Positions 37,950 to 46,808 of a DNA stretch of 64,000 nucleotides are shown one piece after another. Source of the stretch: Streptomyces aidingensis (GTDB taxonomy: Bacteria > Actinomycetota > Actinomycetes > Streptomycetales > Streptomycetaceae); contig NZ_FOLM01000003.1 of assembly GCF_900112355.1 (NCBI RefSeq), positions 316,274 through 380,273 on the forward strand, given 5' to 3'. Each line of letters begins with the position of its first letter. The stretch's first letter is position 1. The notes under the pieces are model-generated. The model was not told the DNA's origin, searched no databases, and saw only the letters and a program-made list of their open reading frames with translations. Both the position numbers and the translations under genes were made by a program.

Positions 37950-40283
37950 TCAGCGGAGATAGACGTTGGGGCGGGGCGGGGTGGCCATGCCGCTGCCGAG
38001 GAAGAAGCCGGGATGCGGCGGCTGGTTGTAGGCGGTGTTCTGCCAGGCCAGGGCCACGCGGTACTGGGCGTCGTGGGCCAGGGTGTGGAGTTTGAGGTCG
38101 GTGGTGTGGGTGGTGGCGTAGATCCGCAGGGCGTTGTTGCCGGTGTGGCGCCAGATCACTTCCTCGCGCCAGTCGCCGAGGATGTCGCCGGACAGCACGG
38201 GGGTGGACTTGGTGCCGTTGCTGGAGGCGACGCCGCTGCCGGTGAGCAGGCGGGTGTCACCGCCGGTGCCGTACTTGTCGATCCGGGTGCCGTCCAGCAG
38301 CTCACGGACCGGGTCGCCGTCCCACCAGGCCAGGAAGTTGGCCGAGGAGGGGCGGCGGCCGATGTCGGAGCCGGACGAGTTGCGCAGGTACCCCATGTTG
38401 GGGCCGGAGCCCCAGTACTCGGCGCCCGGGCTGCCGGCGTGGATGTCGCCCGCCACGCCCCGGCCGGGGCCTTCCTCACCGCTGGTGGGGGTGCGGAAGA
38501 TGACCTGCCCGGTGCGGGCGTCGTGCAGGTCGGCGCCGGGCTGGTTGCTGGGCTCGTGGATGGTGAAGACCTCCAGGCCGGGGCGGCCCGGCACGAAGTC
38601 GCCGACGTGCAGGGCGTCGCCGTGGCCGAAGCCGGTGGTGTACATCAGGCTGCCGTTGTCGTCGATGGTGGCGGAGCCGTAGACGATCTCCTGCCGTCCG
38701 TCGCCGTCCACATCGGCGACGGAGAGCTGGTGGTTGCCCTGGCCGTAGGCGGAACCGTTGCCGGAGGAGTTGGAGTCGAAGGTCCAGCGCTTGACCAGTT
38801 GCCCGTTGCGGAAGTCCCAGGCCGCGATGACGGCGCGGGTGTAGTAGCCGCGGGCCATGATCAGGGAGGGCCGCTCGCCGTCGAGGTAGGCGGTGCCGGC
38901 CAGGAAACGGTCCACCCGGTTGCCGTAGTTGTCGCCCCAGGAGGAGACATTGCCGCGCGGGGGGTCGTAGTTGACCGTGGACAGCGCGGCACCGGTGAGG
39001 CCGTCGAACATGGTCAGGAACTCCGGGCCGGACAGGATGTAGCCGGAGGAGTTGCGGTGGTCGGCGTTTGCGTTGCCGATCACGTTGCCCTGGCCGTCGC
39101 GGGTGGCGTCGGCGGTCTTCATGGCGACCTCGGCCCGGCCGTCGCCGTCGTAGTCATAGACCTGGAACTGGGTGTAGTGGGCCCCGGCGCGGATGTTGCG
39201 GCCCAGGTCGATGCGCCACAGCCGCTGACCGTTCAGCCGGTAGGCGTCGATGTAGACGTTGCCGGTGACCCCGGACTGGGAGTTGTCCTTGGCGTTGTCC
39301 GGGTCCCACTTGACCACCAGTTCGTACTGCCCGTCGCCGTCCAGATCACCGGGCGCGGCCTCCACCGGGGTGTAGCCGGAGCCGGGGGAGGACAGCGGCA
39401 CATCCAGGTAGTTCCCGCCGGTGAAACGCAGTGAGCTCTCGGAGGCGCCCTGCTCCGCGCCGTCCACCACCGCACGCACCGTGTAGACGGCCTCGGCCGG
39501 CGCGCCGGAGTCCAGGTAGTTGGTGGAGCCGGTGATCGGCGAGGAGTTCACCTTGGTGCCGCCGCGGTAGAGGTTGAACGCGGTGTCGTAGCCCTCGGTG
39601 CCCAGCAGCCGCCAGGAGACCAGGTTGCCCGAACCCGAACGCACCGAGACCAGGCCCCGGTTGAGGTCCTCCATCTGCTTGGCGCCCTCCGGCGGCTCCT
39701 CGTTCCCGCCGGTGGAGCCGCCGGTGTCCCCGCCGGTGGAGCCGCCGGTGTCCCCGCCGGTGTCCCCGCCGGTGTCGCCCCCGGTGTCTCCGCCGGTGGT
39801 GGTTCCGGTGGTGGTTCCGGAGGTGCCGCCGGTGGTGGTTCCGCCGGTGTCGCCGCACGGGACGCCGTTGAGGGTGAAGGCCGAGGGGTTGGTGCCGGCG
39901 GTGCCGCCGGCGTTGGTGCCGTTGAAGCCGATCTGGACGGTTCCGCCGGTGGGGATGGTGCCGTTGTAGGAGACGTTGGTGGCGGTGACATGGGCGCCGG
40001 ACTGGTCGTAGTCGGCGTTCCAGCCGTGGTCGATCGTCTGGCCGGAGGGGAAGTCCCACTCCAGCTCCCAGGAGCTGATCTGCGGGCCGCTGTTGGTGAT
40101 GGCCAGGTTCGCGGTGAATCCGGCTCCCCAGTCGTTGGTGGTGTAGGTGACGTCGCAGCCCGCCTCGGCGCCCGAGGCGGAGCCGCCTACCAGCCACAGG
40201 GCGGGGGCCGTGGCGACCATCAGTGCGGCCGTCGTCAGGGCGACCCGTTTACGGGCCGGGGAGAGTGGTTTTCTCGCGGACAT
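37950..40283 (-). CDS. Rhamnogalacturonan lyase (PL11) with N-terminal CBM2
   Basis: A 777-residue secreted enzyme that cleaves the backbone of pectic rhamnogalacturonan I. After a signal peptide comes a CBM2 (CDVTYTTNDWGAGFTANLAI and WELEWDFPSGQ), then a linker of repeated GGDT/GGST units, then a PL11 catalytic beta-propeller starting at MEDLNRGLVSVRSG. The propeller has calcium-binding DxDxDG repeats (GDLDGDGQYE, YDYDGDGRAE, ADVDGDGRQE) and the GDILGDWREE motif. It ends in PRPNVYLR, the family's usual C-terminus. GGAG precedes ATG 40283, and a CebR-type palindrome lies 76 bp upstream. Confidence 0.96.
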   Translation of the reverse strand: MSARKPLSPARKRVALTTAALMVATAPALWLVGGSASGAEAGCDVTYTTNDWGAGFTANLAITNSGPQISSWELEWDFPSGQTIDHGWNADYDQSGAHVTATNVSYNGTIPTGGTVQIGFNGTNAGGTAGTNPSAFTLNGVPCGDTGGTTTGGTSGTTTGTTTGGDTGGDTGGDTGGDTGGSTGGDTGGSTGGNEEPPEGAKQMEDLNRGLVSVRSGSGNLVSWRLLGTEGYDTAFNLYRGGTKVNSSPITGSTNYLDSGAPAEAVYTVRAVVDGAEQGASESSLRFTGGNYLDVPLSSPGSGYTPVEAAPGDLDGDGQYELVVKWDPDNAKDNSQSGVTGNVYIDAYRLNGQRLWRIDLGRNIRAGAHYTQFQVYDYDGDGRAEVAMKTADATRDGQGNVIGNANADHRNSSGYILSGPEFLTMFDGLTGAALSTVNYDPPRGNVSSWGDNYGNRVDRFLAGTAYLDGERPSLIMARGYYTRAVIAAWDFRNGQLVKRWTFDSNSSGNGSAYGQGNHQLSVADVDGDGRQEIVYGSATIDDNGSLMYTTGFGHGDALHVGDFVPGRPGLEVFTIHEPSNQPGADLHDARTGQVIFRTPTSGEEGPGRGVAGDIHAGSPGAEYWGSGPNMGYLRNSSGSDIGRRPSSANFLAWWDGDPVRELLDGTRIDKYGTGGDTRLLTGSGVASSNGTKSTPVLSGDILGDWREEVIWRHTGNNALRIYATTHTTDLKLHTLAHDAQYRVALAWQNTAYNQPPHPGFFLGSGMATPPRPNVYLR

Positions 40284-40305
40284 GGGCGGCTCCAGTGATG
40301 AGGGA

Positions 40306-40317
40306 TGAAACGATTCA
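40306..40317. promoter_or_regulatory. Shared 12-bp motif TGAAACGATTCA
   Basis: Imperfect palindrome 23 bp before the rhamnogalacturonan lyase start. Nearly the same motif (TGAAACGCTTCA) occurs upstream of the LPMO gene at 50,686. It resembles a LacI-family half-site pair. Confidence 0.5.
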
Positions 40318-40358
40318 CGATCACGGAATCGTCAAGGAAAGAAAGTTTTCCGGGGTTC

Positions 40359-40372
40359 TGGGAGCGCTCCCA
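40359..40372. promoter_or_regulatory. CebR-type operator TGGGAGCGCTCCCA
   Basis: Perfect 14-bp palindrome identical to the known Streptomyces binding site of CebR, the cello-oligosaccharide-responsive LacI-family repressor. It is 76 bp upstream of the rhamnogalacturonan lyase gene in a 375-bp gap that otherwise holds only promoters. Confidence 0.85.
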
Positions 40373-40658
40373 TGCGCTGTTGCAACGTAGCAATCGGTCA
40401 TGTCCCGGTCAATGGCTGCGGCGGGGCGGGCCGAAAAATTCTCGGGATCCGCCCGGCCGGTCCCCGGTCCCGCCCTGATCCACGGTCACCCCCGACCGGA
40501 GTAGGGATCTGCACTCCTGCGGGTGGTGCCCTGCCGCCGGTGGTATGGCCGATGCCGTCCGGCGTCACCTGGGTGAAGGTGAACGCCGCGGCACCGCGTC
40601 CGCCGCGGTGTCCGCAGCTGCCACCCCCACCTGTCATCCTCATCCGACGGAGGCTGCC

Positions 40659-41483
40659 ATGCGTACGTCCCGAGCCCTGCTCACCGCCGTGCTGACCGCC
40701 GGTCTGCTGGCGCTGCCCACCCGGACGACCGCCGCCTCGGCGGACGCCGTGACCGCCGAGGCCGCCGAGACCGCCGTGACCGCCGAGACTGCCGAGAATT
40801 ACGTGGCGCTGGGCGATTCCTACGCCTCCGGCTCCGGCGCGGGCGACTATTCCGACCTGGCCTGCACGCGGAGCGAGAACGCCTATCCGGCGCAGTGGGC
40901 CCGGGTCAACGCCCCGGCGTCCTTCACCTTCGCGGCCTGCGGCGGGGCGGTCATCCCCGATGTGCGGGAGGACCAGCTCTCCGCACTGGGCGAGTCCACC
41001 ACCCTGGTCAGCATCAGCATCGGCGGCAACGACTCCGGCTTCGCCTCCACCATGATCAGTTGCCGGCTGTTCACCACCACGAGCTGCCGCCGGGCCCTGG
41101 ACGAGGCCGCCGACTTCGTCCGCAACGAACTCCCCGCCCGGCTCGACGCGCTCTACGCGGAGATCCGGGCCGCCGCTCCCCACGCCCAGGTGGTGGTGAT
41201 GGGCTACCCGTATCTGTACAAGGAGGGCGGCTGGTGCTGGGGCGGGCTCTCGGCCACCAAGCGCTCCCTGCTCAACGACGGCTCGGACCTGCTGAACGAC
41301 ACCATCGCCGACCGCGCCCTGGCGGCCGGCTTCACCTTCGCCGACGGCCGCACCGCCTTCGCCGGCCACGAGATCTGCACCGCGGACCCATGGATCAGCG
41401 ACTCCGACATCCACCCCACGGCCGAGGGCCACACCTACGGCTACCTCCCGGCATTCACCGCCGCCGCCGGCCAGGTGCACTGA
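40659..41483 (+). CDS. Secreted SGNH/GDSL esterase
   Basis: A 274-residue secreted lipase/esterase of the type found in S. scabies and S. rimosus. A signal peptide (ALLTAVLTAGLLALP) precedes block I with the nucleophile Ser (YVALGDSYASGSG), block III (SISIGGNDSGF with the oxyanion Asn), and block V (SDIHPTAEGH with the catalytic His). Six cysteines are placed as in the family's three disulfides. GACGGAGG precedes ATG 40659. Between signal and domain is a short TAEAAETAVTAETAE run, a spacer. Substrate is likely short to medium acyl esters or suberin-like material. Confidence 0.92.
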   Translation: MRTSRALLTAVLTAGLLALPTRTTAASADAVTAEAAETAVTAETAENYVALGDSYASGSGAGDYSDLACTRSENAYPAQWARVNAPASFTFAACGGAVIPDVREDQLSALGESTTLVSISIGGNDSGFASTMISCRLFTTTSCRRALDEAADFVRNELPARLDALYAEIRAAAPHAQVVVMGYPYLYKEGGWCWGGLSATKRSLLNDGSDLLNDTIADRALAAGFTFADGRTAFAGHEICTADPWISDSDIHPTAEGHTYGYLPAFTAAAGQVH

Positions 41484-41636
41484 CCACCAGCGTTGTCCCG
41501 CCGCGTACTTCGCAAAAAAGTCCCCGGTAGCGAGCGAGTACGGGGTCATCGCCGTGATGGGACTCGATACGGCGGTGTACGCGCATCTGGTCGAGCGCAT
41601 CTGCGGCGGGCCCGGTGTGTCCGGCGACCCCCTGCC

Positions 41637-41666
41637 GTGCGGGCGGGCGTCGTGCTCCGCCCGCAC
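41637..41666. terminator. GC-rich hairpin, 10-bp stem
   Basis: GTGCGGGCGG, ten bases, then CCGCCCGCAC. It lies 15 bp beyond the stop codon of the decayed MFS gene on the minus strand and downstream of the SGNH esterase on the plus strand. Confidence 0.55.
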
Positions 41667-41680
41667 GGAGTGCTGTGAGG

Positions 41681-42365
41681 TCAGCGGGCGGCGACGGGCT
41701 CCGCAGCCCCGGCCTCCGGAGCTGTCTCCTCGCCGGCTTCTGCGGGGGCGGTGTTCTCCGGGCCGCGTACGGCGACGTAGACGAGCAGGACACCCATCAC
41801 CGTGGCGCCGGTCCACATGGATTGCTGCCAGCCGTCGACGAACGACTGCTGTGCGGCGTGGATCAGGTCCTGGGCGTGGCCGCCGGTCGTGGGCGCGATC
41901 TCGATGGCGTTGGCGATGCCTTCACGGGCGGTGTTGAGGTGATGACGGCCAGGATGATCGGCATGATCATCGCGGCGCTGATCCCGGCGGCCACACGGGC
42001 GGCGATCATGACCCCGGCCGACGGGGCGAGCCCGGCGACGGCGCCGGCGGCACCGAAGACGACCAGTCCGGTGATCAGCATGGGCTTGCGGCCCAGCCGG
42101 TCACCGATCGCGCCGAGCGGCAGCAGCAGCGCGGCCAGGGCAAGGGTGTAGATATTGATGATCCACAGGACGGTGGTCTGCGAGGCGCCGAACTCGACGG
42201 CCATGTGGGTCTGAGAGCGACGTTCAGCCCGGTCACCGAGGCGATGACAGCCATCAGCGCCAGCGAGACGGTGATCAGGATCGCACGCAGCTGACGCGCA
42301 TCCGGCGCACCCCCGGCACCGACCGGCGTCGCGGCCGTCGCCCGAGGAGGCTGATTGATACTCAT
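41681..42365 (-). pseudogene. Decayed MFS drug:H+ antiporter (DHA2 type)
   Basis: Three pieces of one transporter lie in order. The N-terminus (MSINQPPRATAATP, then LITVSLALMAVIASVTGLNVAL) shifts frame at about 42,205 into AVEFGASQTTVLWIINIY and the DRLGRKP loop through helix 4. An internal deletion at about 41,940 then joins directly to the last outside loop and helix (HAQDLIHAAQQSFVDGWQQS, then MGVLLVYVAVRGPE). Roughly 300 residues are missing, so no transport is possible. Its divergent XRE-cupin neighbour was probably its regulator. Confidence 0.82.
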
Positions 42366-42604
42366 GGTTTCCTTCCCGAAAGGCATGCAGGATCAGCGCC
42401 GGGACAGAACCGGTCGCAGGGTCGGTGAGACGGGGACTCGCTCGCCGCGCGGACCGCTGGACGGCGGTCGCGCGGTTGTTCCGCAGCGGGACTCACGTGT
42501 CCGCCGTTGGTTCTCCGGGCCGTGGCGAGCGCGGCGTCGGTGTCCGCGGCGGCCGGCGCGGCCCGGTATCCGACGATAAGCGCAGGTTGCATGAAAGGCA
42601 TACG

Positions 42605-43219
42605 ATGTTGCCCATGACGCAAGAAGATGGGCAGCTGGACAGCCTCGTACGCAAACGGATCCGCGCACTGCGCGTCGCACAGGGCTGGTCGCTGGAGGAA
42701 CTGGCCACCAGGGCCAACCTCAGCCAGTCCTCACTGAGCCGCATCGAGAACGGCCGGCGCCGCCTCGCCCTGGACCAGCTCGTCACCCTCGCCCGCGCCC
42801 TGGACACCACCTTGGACCAGCTCGTGGAGAACGCCGCCGACGATGTCGTCATCAGCCCGATGATCGACGGCGCGCACGGCCTGATGCGCTGGCCCGTGAA
42901 GGGCGACCCCGGCATGAGCGTGATGCGTCAGCGGATGACCGAACCGCCGCCCGGCAATCCGGCCCGCATGCGCGCCCACCCCGGCCGCGAATGGCTCGTC
43001 GTGCTGTCCGGCACGGCCGTCCTCATGCTCGGTCACCGGCGCTTTCGCATCGAGACCAATCAGGCCGCGGAGTTCCCCACCATGATGCCGCACGCCATCG
43101 GAGCCGAGGGCGGACCATGCGAGATCATGGGCATCTTCGACCGCGACGCCCGCCGAGGCCACCAGAAGGACGCCGGCTCCGCCGCCGACGGCAAAGGTGA
43201 CCAGGGCTCCGGCCGATAA
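42605..43219 (+). CDS. XRE-cupin transcriptional regulator
   Basis: A 204-residue regulator. Residues 15-75 are an XRE helix-turn-helix (IRALRVAQGWSLEELATRANL, then SSLSRIENGRRRLALDQLV). The C-terminal part is a cupin (HPGREWLVVLSGTAVLMLG, TNQAAEFPTMMPHAIGAEGGP without its last residues) that probably binds a small ligand. GAAAGG lies 6 bases before ATG 42605; ATG 42614 is an alternative. It diverges from the decayed transporter and is followed in the same direction by a methyltransferase, which may be a remaining target. Confidence 0.88.
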   Translation: MLPMTQEDGQLDSLVRKRIRALRVAQGWSLEELATRANLSQSSLSRIENGRRRLALDQLVTLARALDTTLDQLVENAADDVVISPMIDGAHGLMRWPVKGDPGMSVMRQRMTEPPPGNPARMRAHPGREWLVVLSGTAVLMLGHRRFRIETNQAAEFPTMMPHAIGAEGGPCEIMGIFDRDARRGHQKDAGSAADGKGDQGSGR

Positions 43220-43293
43220 CGGGCAGCGGCCCTGCCGCAGCCCTTCGGCTCGGTGGCGGGTATTGCGTGGCGGGCAGCACGCCGAGCCACCTC

Positions 43294-43310
43294 CTTGCGC
43301 AATACGCAAG
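43294..43310. promoter_or_regulatory. Inverted repeat CTTGCG-N5-CGCAAG
   Basis: Perfect 6-bp arms 41 bp before the methyltransferase start. An extra half-site (ATTGCGT) lies at about 43,262. It could be the operator of the adjacent XRE-cupin protein. Confidence 0.5.
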
Positions 43311-43338
43311 CAGGGGTGCTTCACGCGCATGGCGGGCC

Positions 43339-43350
43339 TACGGTCGGACC
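43339..43350 (+). promoter_or_regulatory. Likely -10 element, leaderless methyltransferase mRNA
   Basis: TACGGT at 43339-43344 is followed by six bases and then the ATG, with no ribosome-binding site between. This is consistent with transcription starting at the start codon. Confidence 0.4.
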
Positions 43351-44244
43351 ATGAACGCAGCGCATCAGCAAACCCCCCACCACGGCGAAAGCGGTCACCA
43401 CCCCGGCCACGGCCATGGCGGCCACCACGAACCCGGCGATCGCCATCAGGCGGAGATCCTCGATCTGGACGCCGAGGTGCTTTCCGAGCACATTGCGTCC
43501 ATCACCGCCTGGCTGCCGCTGAAGAACAGGCCGCGCCGGATCGTGGACCTGGGCTGTGGTACCGGCGCGGGAACCTTCGCACTGCTCGGGCGTTTCCCCG
43601 ACGCGCATGTCACCGCCGTGGACGCCTCGGCCGGGCACCTCCAGCTCCTGCGCGAGAAGGCATGCGCCCGCGGGGCCGAGGGGCGCGTACGGACCGTGCA
43701 GGCCGACCTCGACAGCGACAGCTGGCCCGACCTCGGCAGGCCGGAACTGGTGTGGGCCTCGGCCTCGATGCACCACCTGGCCAACCCTGACCGCGCCCTG
43801 CGAAACGTTCGCGGACTGCTCGCGCCCACGGGCCTGTTCGCCGTCGTCGAGCTCGCAGCCTTCCCGCGCTTCCTGCCCGCCGGCGCACCCGGGAGCCGGC
43901 CCGGTCTCGAGGAGCGCGCCCATGCCGCGACCGACAGCTTCCACGCCGGGCACGTTCCGCACCGCGGCGCCGACTGGGGCCCGATGCTGACGGCCGCGGG
44001 GTTCACCGTCGAGGACGAGCGGACCATCACCGTCAACATCGAAGGTGCGCGCAGCGAAGCGGTCGGCCGCTACGCCTACGCCAGTCTGCAGCGCATCCGC
44101 GGCGTGGCCGCCCCCGCTCTCGGCCCCGGGGACCTCGCCGCACTCGACGAGCTCCTGGACAGCAACAGCCCGAACTGCGTGCTGCGCCGCAAGGACCTCG
44201 CCATACGCACCGAGCGCACCGTCTGGGCCGCCCGCCGCGCCTGA
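43351..44244 (+). CDS. Class I SAM-dependent methyltransferase with His-rich N-terminus
   Basis: A 297-residue methyltransferase. The SAM-binding motif I is IVDLGCGTGAGTFALLG, with the acidic loop VTAVDAS and motif IV-like WASASMHHLANP. The first 32 residues contain about ten histidines (HQQTPHHGESGHHPGHGHGG), which looks like a metal-binding or tethering segment and is not part of the fold. It follows the XRE-cupin regulator and a palindrome. The acceptor is unknown; the fold is like UbiE/COQ5 small-molecule methyltransferases. Confidence 0.85.
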   Translation: MNAAHQQTPHHGESGHHPGHGHGGHHEPGDRHQAEILDLDAEVLSEHIASITAWLPLKNRPRRIVDLGCGTGAGTFALLGRFPDAHVTAVDASAGHLQLLREKACARGAEGRVRTVQADLDSDSWPDLGRPELVWASASMHHLANPDRALRNVRGLLAPTGLFAVVELAAFPRFLPAGAPGSRPGLEERAHAATDSFHAGHVPHRGADWGPMLTAAGFTVEDERTITVNIEGARSEAVGRYAYASLQRIRGVAAPALGPGDLAALDELLDSNSPNCVLRRKDLAIRTERTVWAARRA

Positions 44245-44370
44245 CCCCGGCGGTCCGGGTTGCCTGCCGGGCGGCCCCCAGCACCTCCCCCTGCGACCCC
44301 GCCCGGGTCTTCGAAGGCCAGTACCGGGCAGCCCTCCCTCGCCGGTCAGCCCTGCTCTCACCGTCCCGGC

Positions 44371-44410
44371 GGCGTGCCGTCCCGCCGGGATGACGGCGGG
44401 GCGGCACGCC
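44371..44410. terminator. Strong bidirectional hairpin
   Basis: A 17-bp stem with a single G-U-type mismatch around GGATGA, located between the convergent methyltransferase and hydrolase genes and 27 bp from the hydrolase stop codon. Confidence 0.75.
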
Positions 44411-44436
44411 CGTTCACCGGGGCGGAGTCACCCGGC

Positions 44437-45711
44437 TCACCAGTTCTTGTACGCGGTCTCGCCGAGGTGGCAGAAGGTGCAGCCGGGGCTCAGGAAGTCC
44501 TCGGTGCGGCGGAAGTCCTCGTCGGCGAGGTGCCACCGCAGCCAGGCGGTGATGATGTGCCGGCCGTTGCGGGTGGCGTAGATGTGGTCGGTGTTGTCCA
44601 GGATGCCGAACCACACCGGCACCTCGGTGTTGGTGTAGTCGCGCTCCATGTTCGCGGTGGCGAAGTCCTCGTCGCCGCCGATGTAGAGGGCCGGGTTCCG
44701 GAGACTGTCCGGGCCATTGCCGTCGAAGGAGCCGCCGGCCACATGGACGGTGGTCTCCAGCCGCGGCTCGTCGGCCACGTCGAAGGTGCCGATCGAGCCG
44801 CGGGAATGCCCGCCGAAGGCCACTTCGGAGAGGTCGAGGTCCTGGTACAGCGGGCTGAGCGGGCCGGCGTTCTGGTCCTCCAGCCAGTCGAGGGCCTCCA
44901 CCATGTAGTCGCCGCTGCTGGAGGAGACCTCGCTGTAGACGACGAATCCGTGCGAGGCCCACTGGCGCAGCATGTCCTCGTAGTCGGCCGGGCCGGAGCC
45001 GGCGCCCGGGCCCCAGACCAGGACCGGGTGGTCCACCCCGTCCTGGCCGGCGTTGGCCGGATAGGCCAGCCACCCGTCCCCGCCGGGGCCGGCGGAGGTG
45101 TCGATCGTCACCGGGTACGGCCCGGGCCGGGTGACATCGTCCACCGGGGGCAGCGACCCGGGCGGAGGGTCGGTCGGACCCCCGCTGCCGCCGCTGTCCC
45201 CGCCCCCGCCGCTCCCGGCCTCGACAAGCACGTCGTCGACGGTCAGCGTCTCCAGGAAGCTGCCGGCGTCCAGCGAGAACCGCAGCCGCACGCTCCGGCC
45301 GTCCACCGAGGCCGGCAGCGGGAACGATGCCGCGCCACCGGCGGTGCGTGCCGATTCCAGCGTGGTGAACGAGCCGCCGTCGACCGAGTAGGCCACGGTG
45401 AAGCTCTCCCCGAGGTCCAGCCCGGACGCCTCCCGGGTGTAGGACACCGTCAGATTCCCGTATCCGTTCAGATCGATGGGCGCGGAGGTCATGGACGGTT
45501 CGGAGAACAGCGATCCCCGCAGCCGCGCGCCGTAGCTGCCGGTGGTGACGGTACCGGAGGAGGTGAAGGTGCCGAGCCCGTCGTCGAAGTCCTCGCTGTA
45601 GACGGAGGTGGCGGCGGAGGCCGGGGTCACGACGAGGCCGGCGGCGCCCACGGCCACGATGCCGGCGGCCAGGGCGCCGAATACGCGCAGGCGCCCGCTG
45701 ATACGAGACAT
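44437..45711 (-). CDS. Secreted PET-hydrolase-like alpha/beta hydrolase with N-terminal beta-domain
   Basis: A 424-residue secreted protein. A signal peptide (GALAAGIVAVGAAGLVVTPASA) is followed by a jelly-roll-like domain (VYSEDFDDGLGTFTSSG to LRFSLDAGSFLETLTVDDV) of the kind seen in carbohydrate-associated modules. A Gly/Ser/Pro linker leads to a hydrolase related to polyethylene-terephthalate hydrolases and cutinases (HPVLVWGPGAGSGP, nucleophile in AFGGHSRGSIGTF, and GCTFCHLG with two Cys at the end). Natural substrates are probably plant or polymer esters. GGAAGG precedes ATG 45711 by about 9 bases. Confidence 0.82.
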   Translation of the reverse strand: MSRISGRLRVFGALAAGIVAVGAAGLVVTPASAATSVYSEDFDDGLGTFTSSGTVTTGSYGARLRGSLFSEPSMTSAPIDLNGYGNLTVSYTREASGLDLGESFTVAYSVDGGSFTTLESARTAGGAASFPLPASVDGRSVRLRFSLDAGSFLETLTVDDVLVEAGSGGGGDSGGSGGPTDPPPGSLPPVDDVTRPGPYPVTIDTSAGPGGDGWLAYPANAGQDGVDHPVLVWGPGAGSGPADYEDMLRQWASHGFVVYSEVSSSSGDYMVEALDWLEDQNAGPLSPLYQDLDLSEVAFGGHSRGSIGTFDVADEPRLETTVHVAGGSFDGNGPDSLRNPALYIGGDEDFATANMERDYTNTEVPVWFGILDNTDHIYATRNGRHIITAWLRWHLADEDFRRTEDFLSPGCTFCHLGETAYKNW

Positions 45712-46001
45712 GTCTGAATCCCTTCCGGGCACCCCGGCCGACCGCGCCGGCGCGCCGCTGTGTCGGTTGCGCGAGTTGTGCCTGCTCCCGATCGCCGAAG
45801 ATCGTTCCTTCCATCGGCCTACGCCGATTGAAGCCGCACTTTCGCAAAGGGGAATCAGCCAAATCACCGGTACCCGCACACCGGGCCCCGCCCCGCCGCT
45901 TCGTCAGCGATATGGGGACTTCTCGGTCCGGGCCGGGGCGTCCCCGGCCGGTGACGGAAAATGGGTGGCCCGGGGGCACGGTGCGGCGGAAGGCTCGGGG
46001 C

Positions 46002-46637
46002 GTGAACGAGAGCATGAACGAGAGCGGGAGCGGGAGCGGGAACGAGGGGGAGCCGTACCGGGCGATCCGGGCGCGGTACACCGAGGAGACCGTGACCGTC
46101 TATCAGGCGTACCGGCCGGAGATCGGCGGGCCCGCCGCCCGCACCGGGCGGTTCCCCCCGGCCTGGCGGCGGGAGCGGATGACCTGGATCAAGCCGTCGT
46201 TCCTGTGGATGATGTACCGCTGCGGCTGGGCCGCCAAGCCGGACCAGGAGACGGTGCTGTCCATCGAGATCACCCGGGACGGCTTCGAATGGGCCCTGCG
46301 CCACGCCTGCCTGTCGCACTACGACCGTGAGGTGTATCCGGACGAGGCGGCCTGGAAGCGGGAGCTGGCGCGCTGCCCGGCGCGGGTGCAGTGGGACCCG
46401 GAGCGCGATCTGCGTCTGCGCCCGCTGCCCCACCGCTCCCTCCAGCTCGGCCTCGGCGGCGAGGCGGCGCACCGCTACGCCGACGAGTGGATCACCGGCA
46501 TCCAGGATGTGACCCCGCTGGCCCGGGAGATCCACGCGCTGGTGGAGAAGGGCGAACTGTCAGCCGCCGGGAAGCTGCTGCCGGCGGAACGGCCCTACCC
46601 CGCCGGCGACGACCTGCTCGCGCACCTGCGGGCGTGA
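46002..46637 (+). CDS. DUF4291 family protein
   Basis: A 211-residue cytosolic protein. It has the family's start YRAIRARYTEETVTVYQAY, the MTWIKPSFLWMMYRCGWA block, and VQWDPERDLRL followed by RSLQLGL. The fold is related to toxin-like or nucleotide-modifying domains, but no function has been shown to my knowledge. GTG 46002 is chosen because GGAAGG lies 8 bases before it; ATG 46014 is an alternative. The start region has gggagc repeats. Its end overlaps the convergent zinc-ribbon gene by 78 bp. Confidence 0.85.
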   Translation: MNESMNESGSGSGNEGEPYRAIRARYTEETVTVYQAYRPEIGGPAARTGRFPPAWRRERMTWIKPSFLWMMYRCGWAAKPDQETVLSIEITRDGFEWALRHACLSHYDREVYPDEAAWKRELARCPARVQWDPERDLRLRPLPHRSLQLGLGGEAAHRYADEWITGIQDVTPLAREIHALVEKGELSAAGKLLPAERPYPAGDDLLAHLRA

Positions 46638-46808
46638 GCAGACGTTTCCGGCCCGGCGGGTCGGCTGCGGGGCCCCGCGCGCACCGGACGGCCGGCCCGG
46701 GCCGGCCGTGCCATGGGGACGGCAGACCGGGCACGGGTACTTGACGCGCCGGCCGTCCTCGTGAATCCAGATCCAGCCCTGCTCGCACTGGCCGCATCCC
46801 TCGGTCAT
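46560..46808 (-). CDS. Small zinc-ribbon protein coupled to a methyltransferase
   Basis: An 82-residue protein whose first 30 residues carry two CxxC pairs (CGQCEQGW and YPCPVC around GWIWIHEDGRRVKYP), a zinc ribbon. The remainder is low-complexity and overlaps the convergent DUF4291 gene. ATG 46808 overlaps the stop of the isoaspartyl-methyltransferase homologue (ATGA), so the two are co-translated and may act together. No family name is recognised. Confidence 0.6.
   Translation of the reverse strand: MTEGCGQCEQGWIWIHEDGRRVKYPCPVCRPHGTAGPGRPSGARGAPQPTRRAGNVCSRPQVREQVVAGGVGPFRRQQLPGG

Noticed and set aside
39715..39850. Short regularly spaced repeats that could suggest a CRISPR array
   Set aside because: They encode the GGDT/GGST linker of the lyase, units are 12 bp and contiguous, and there are no spacers or cas genes.
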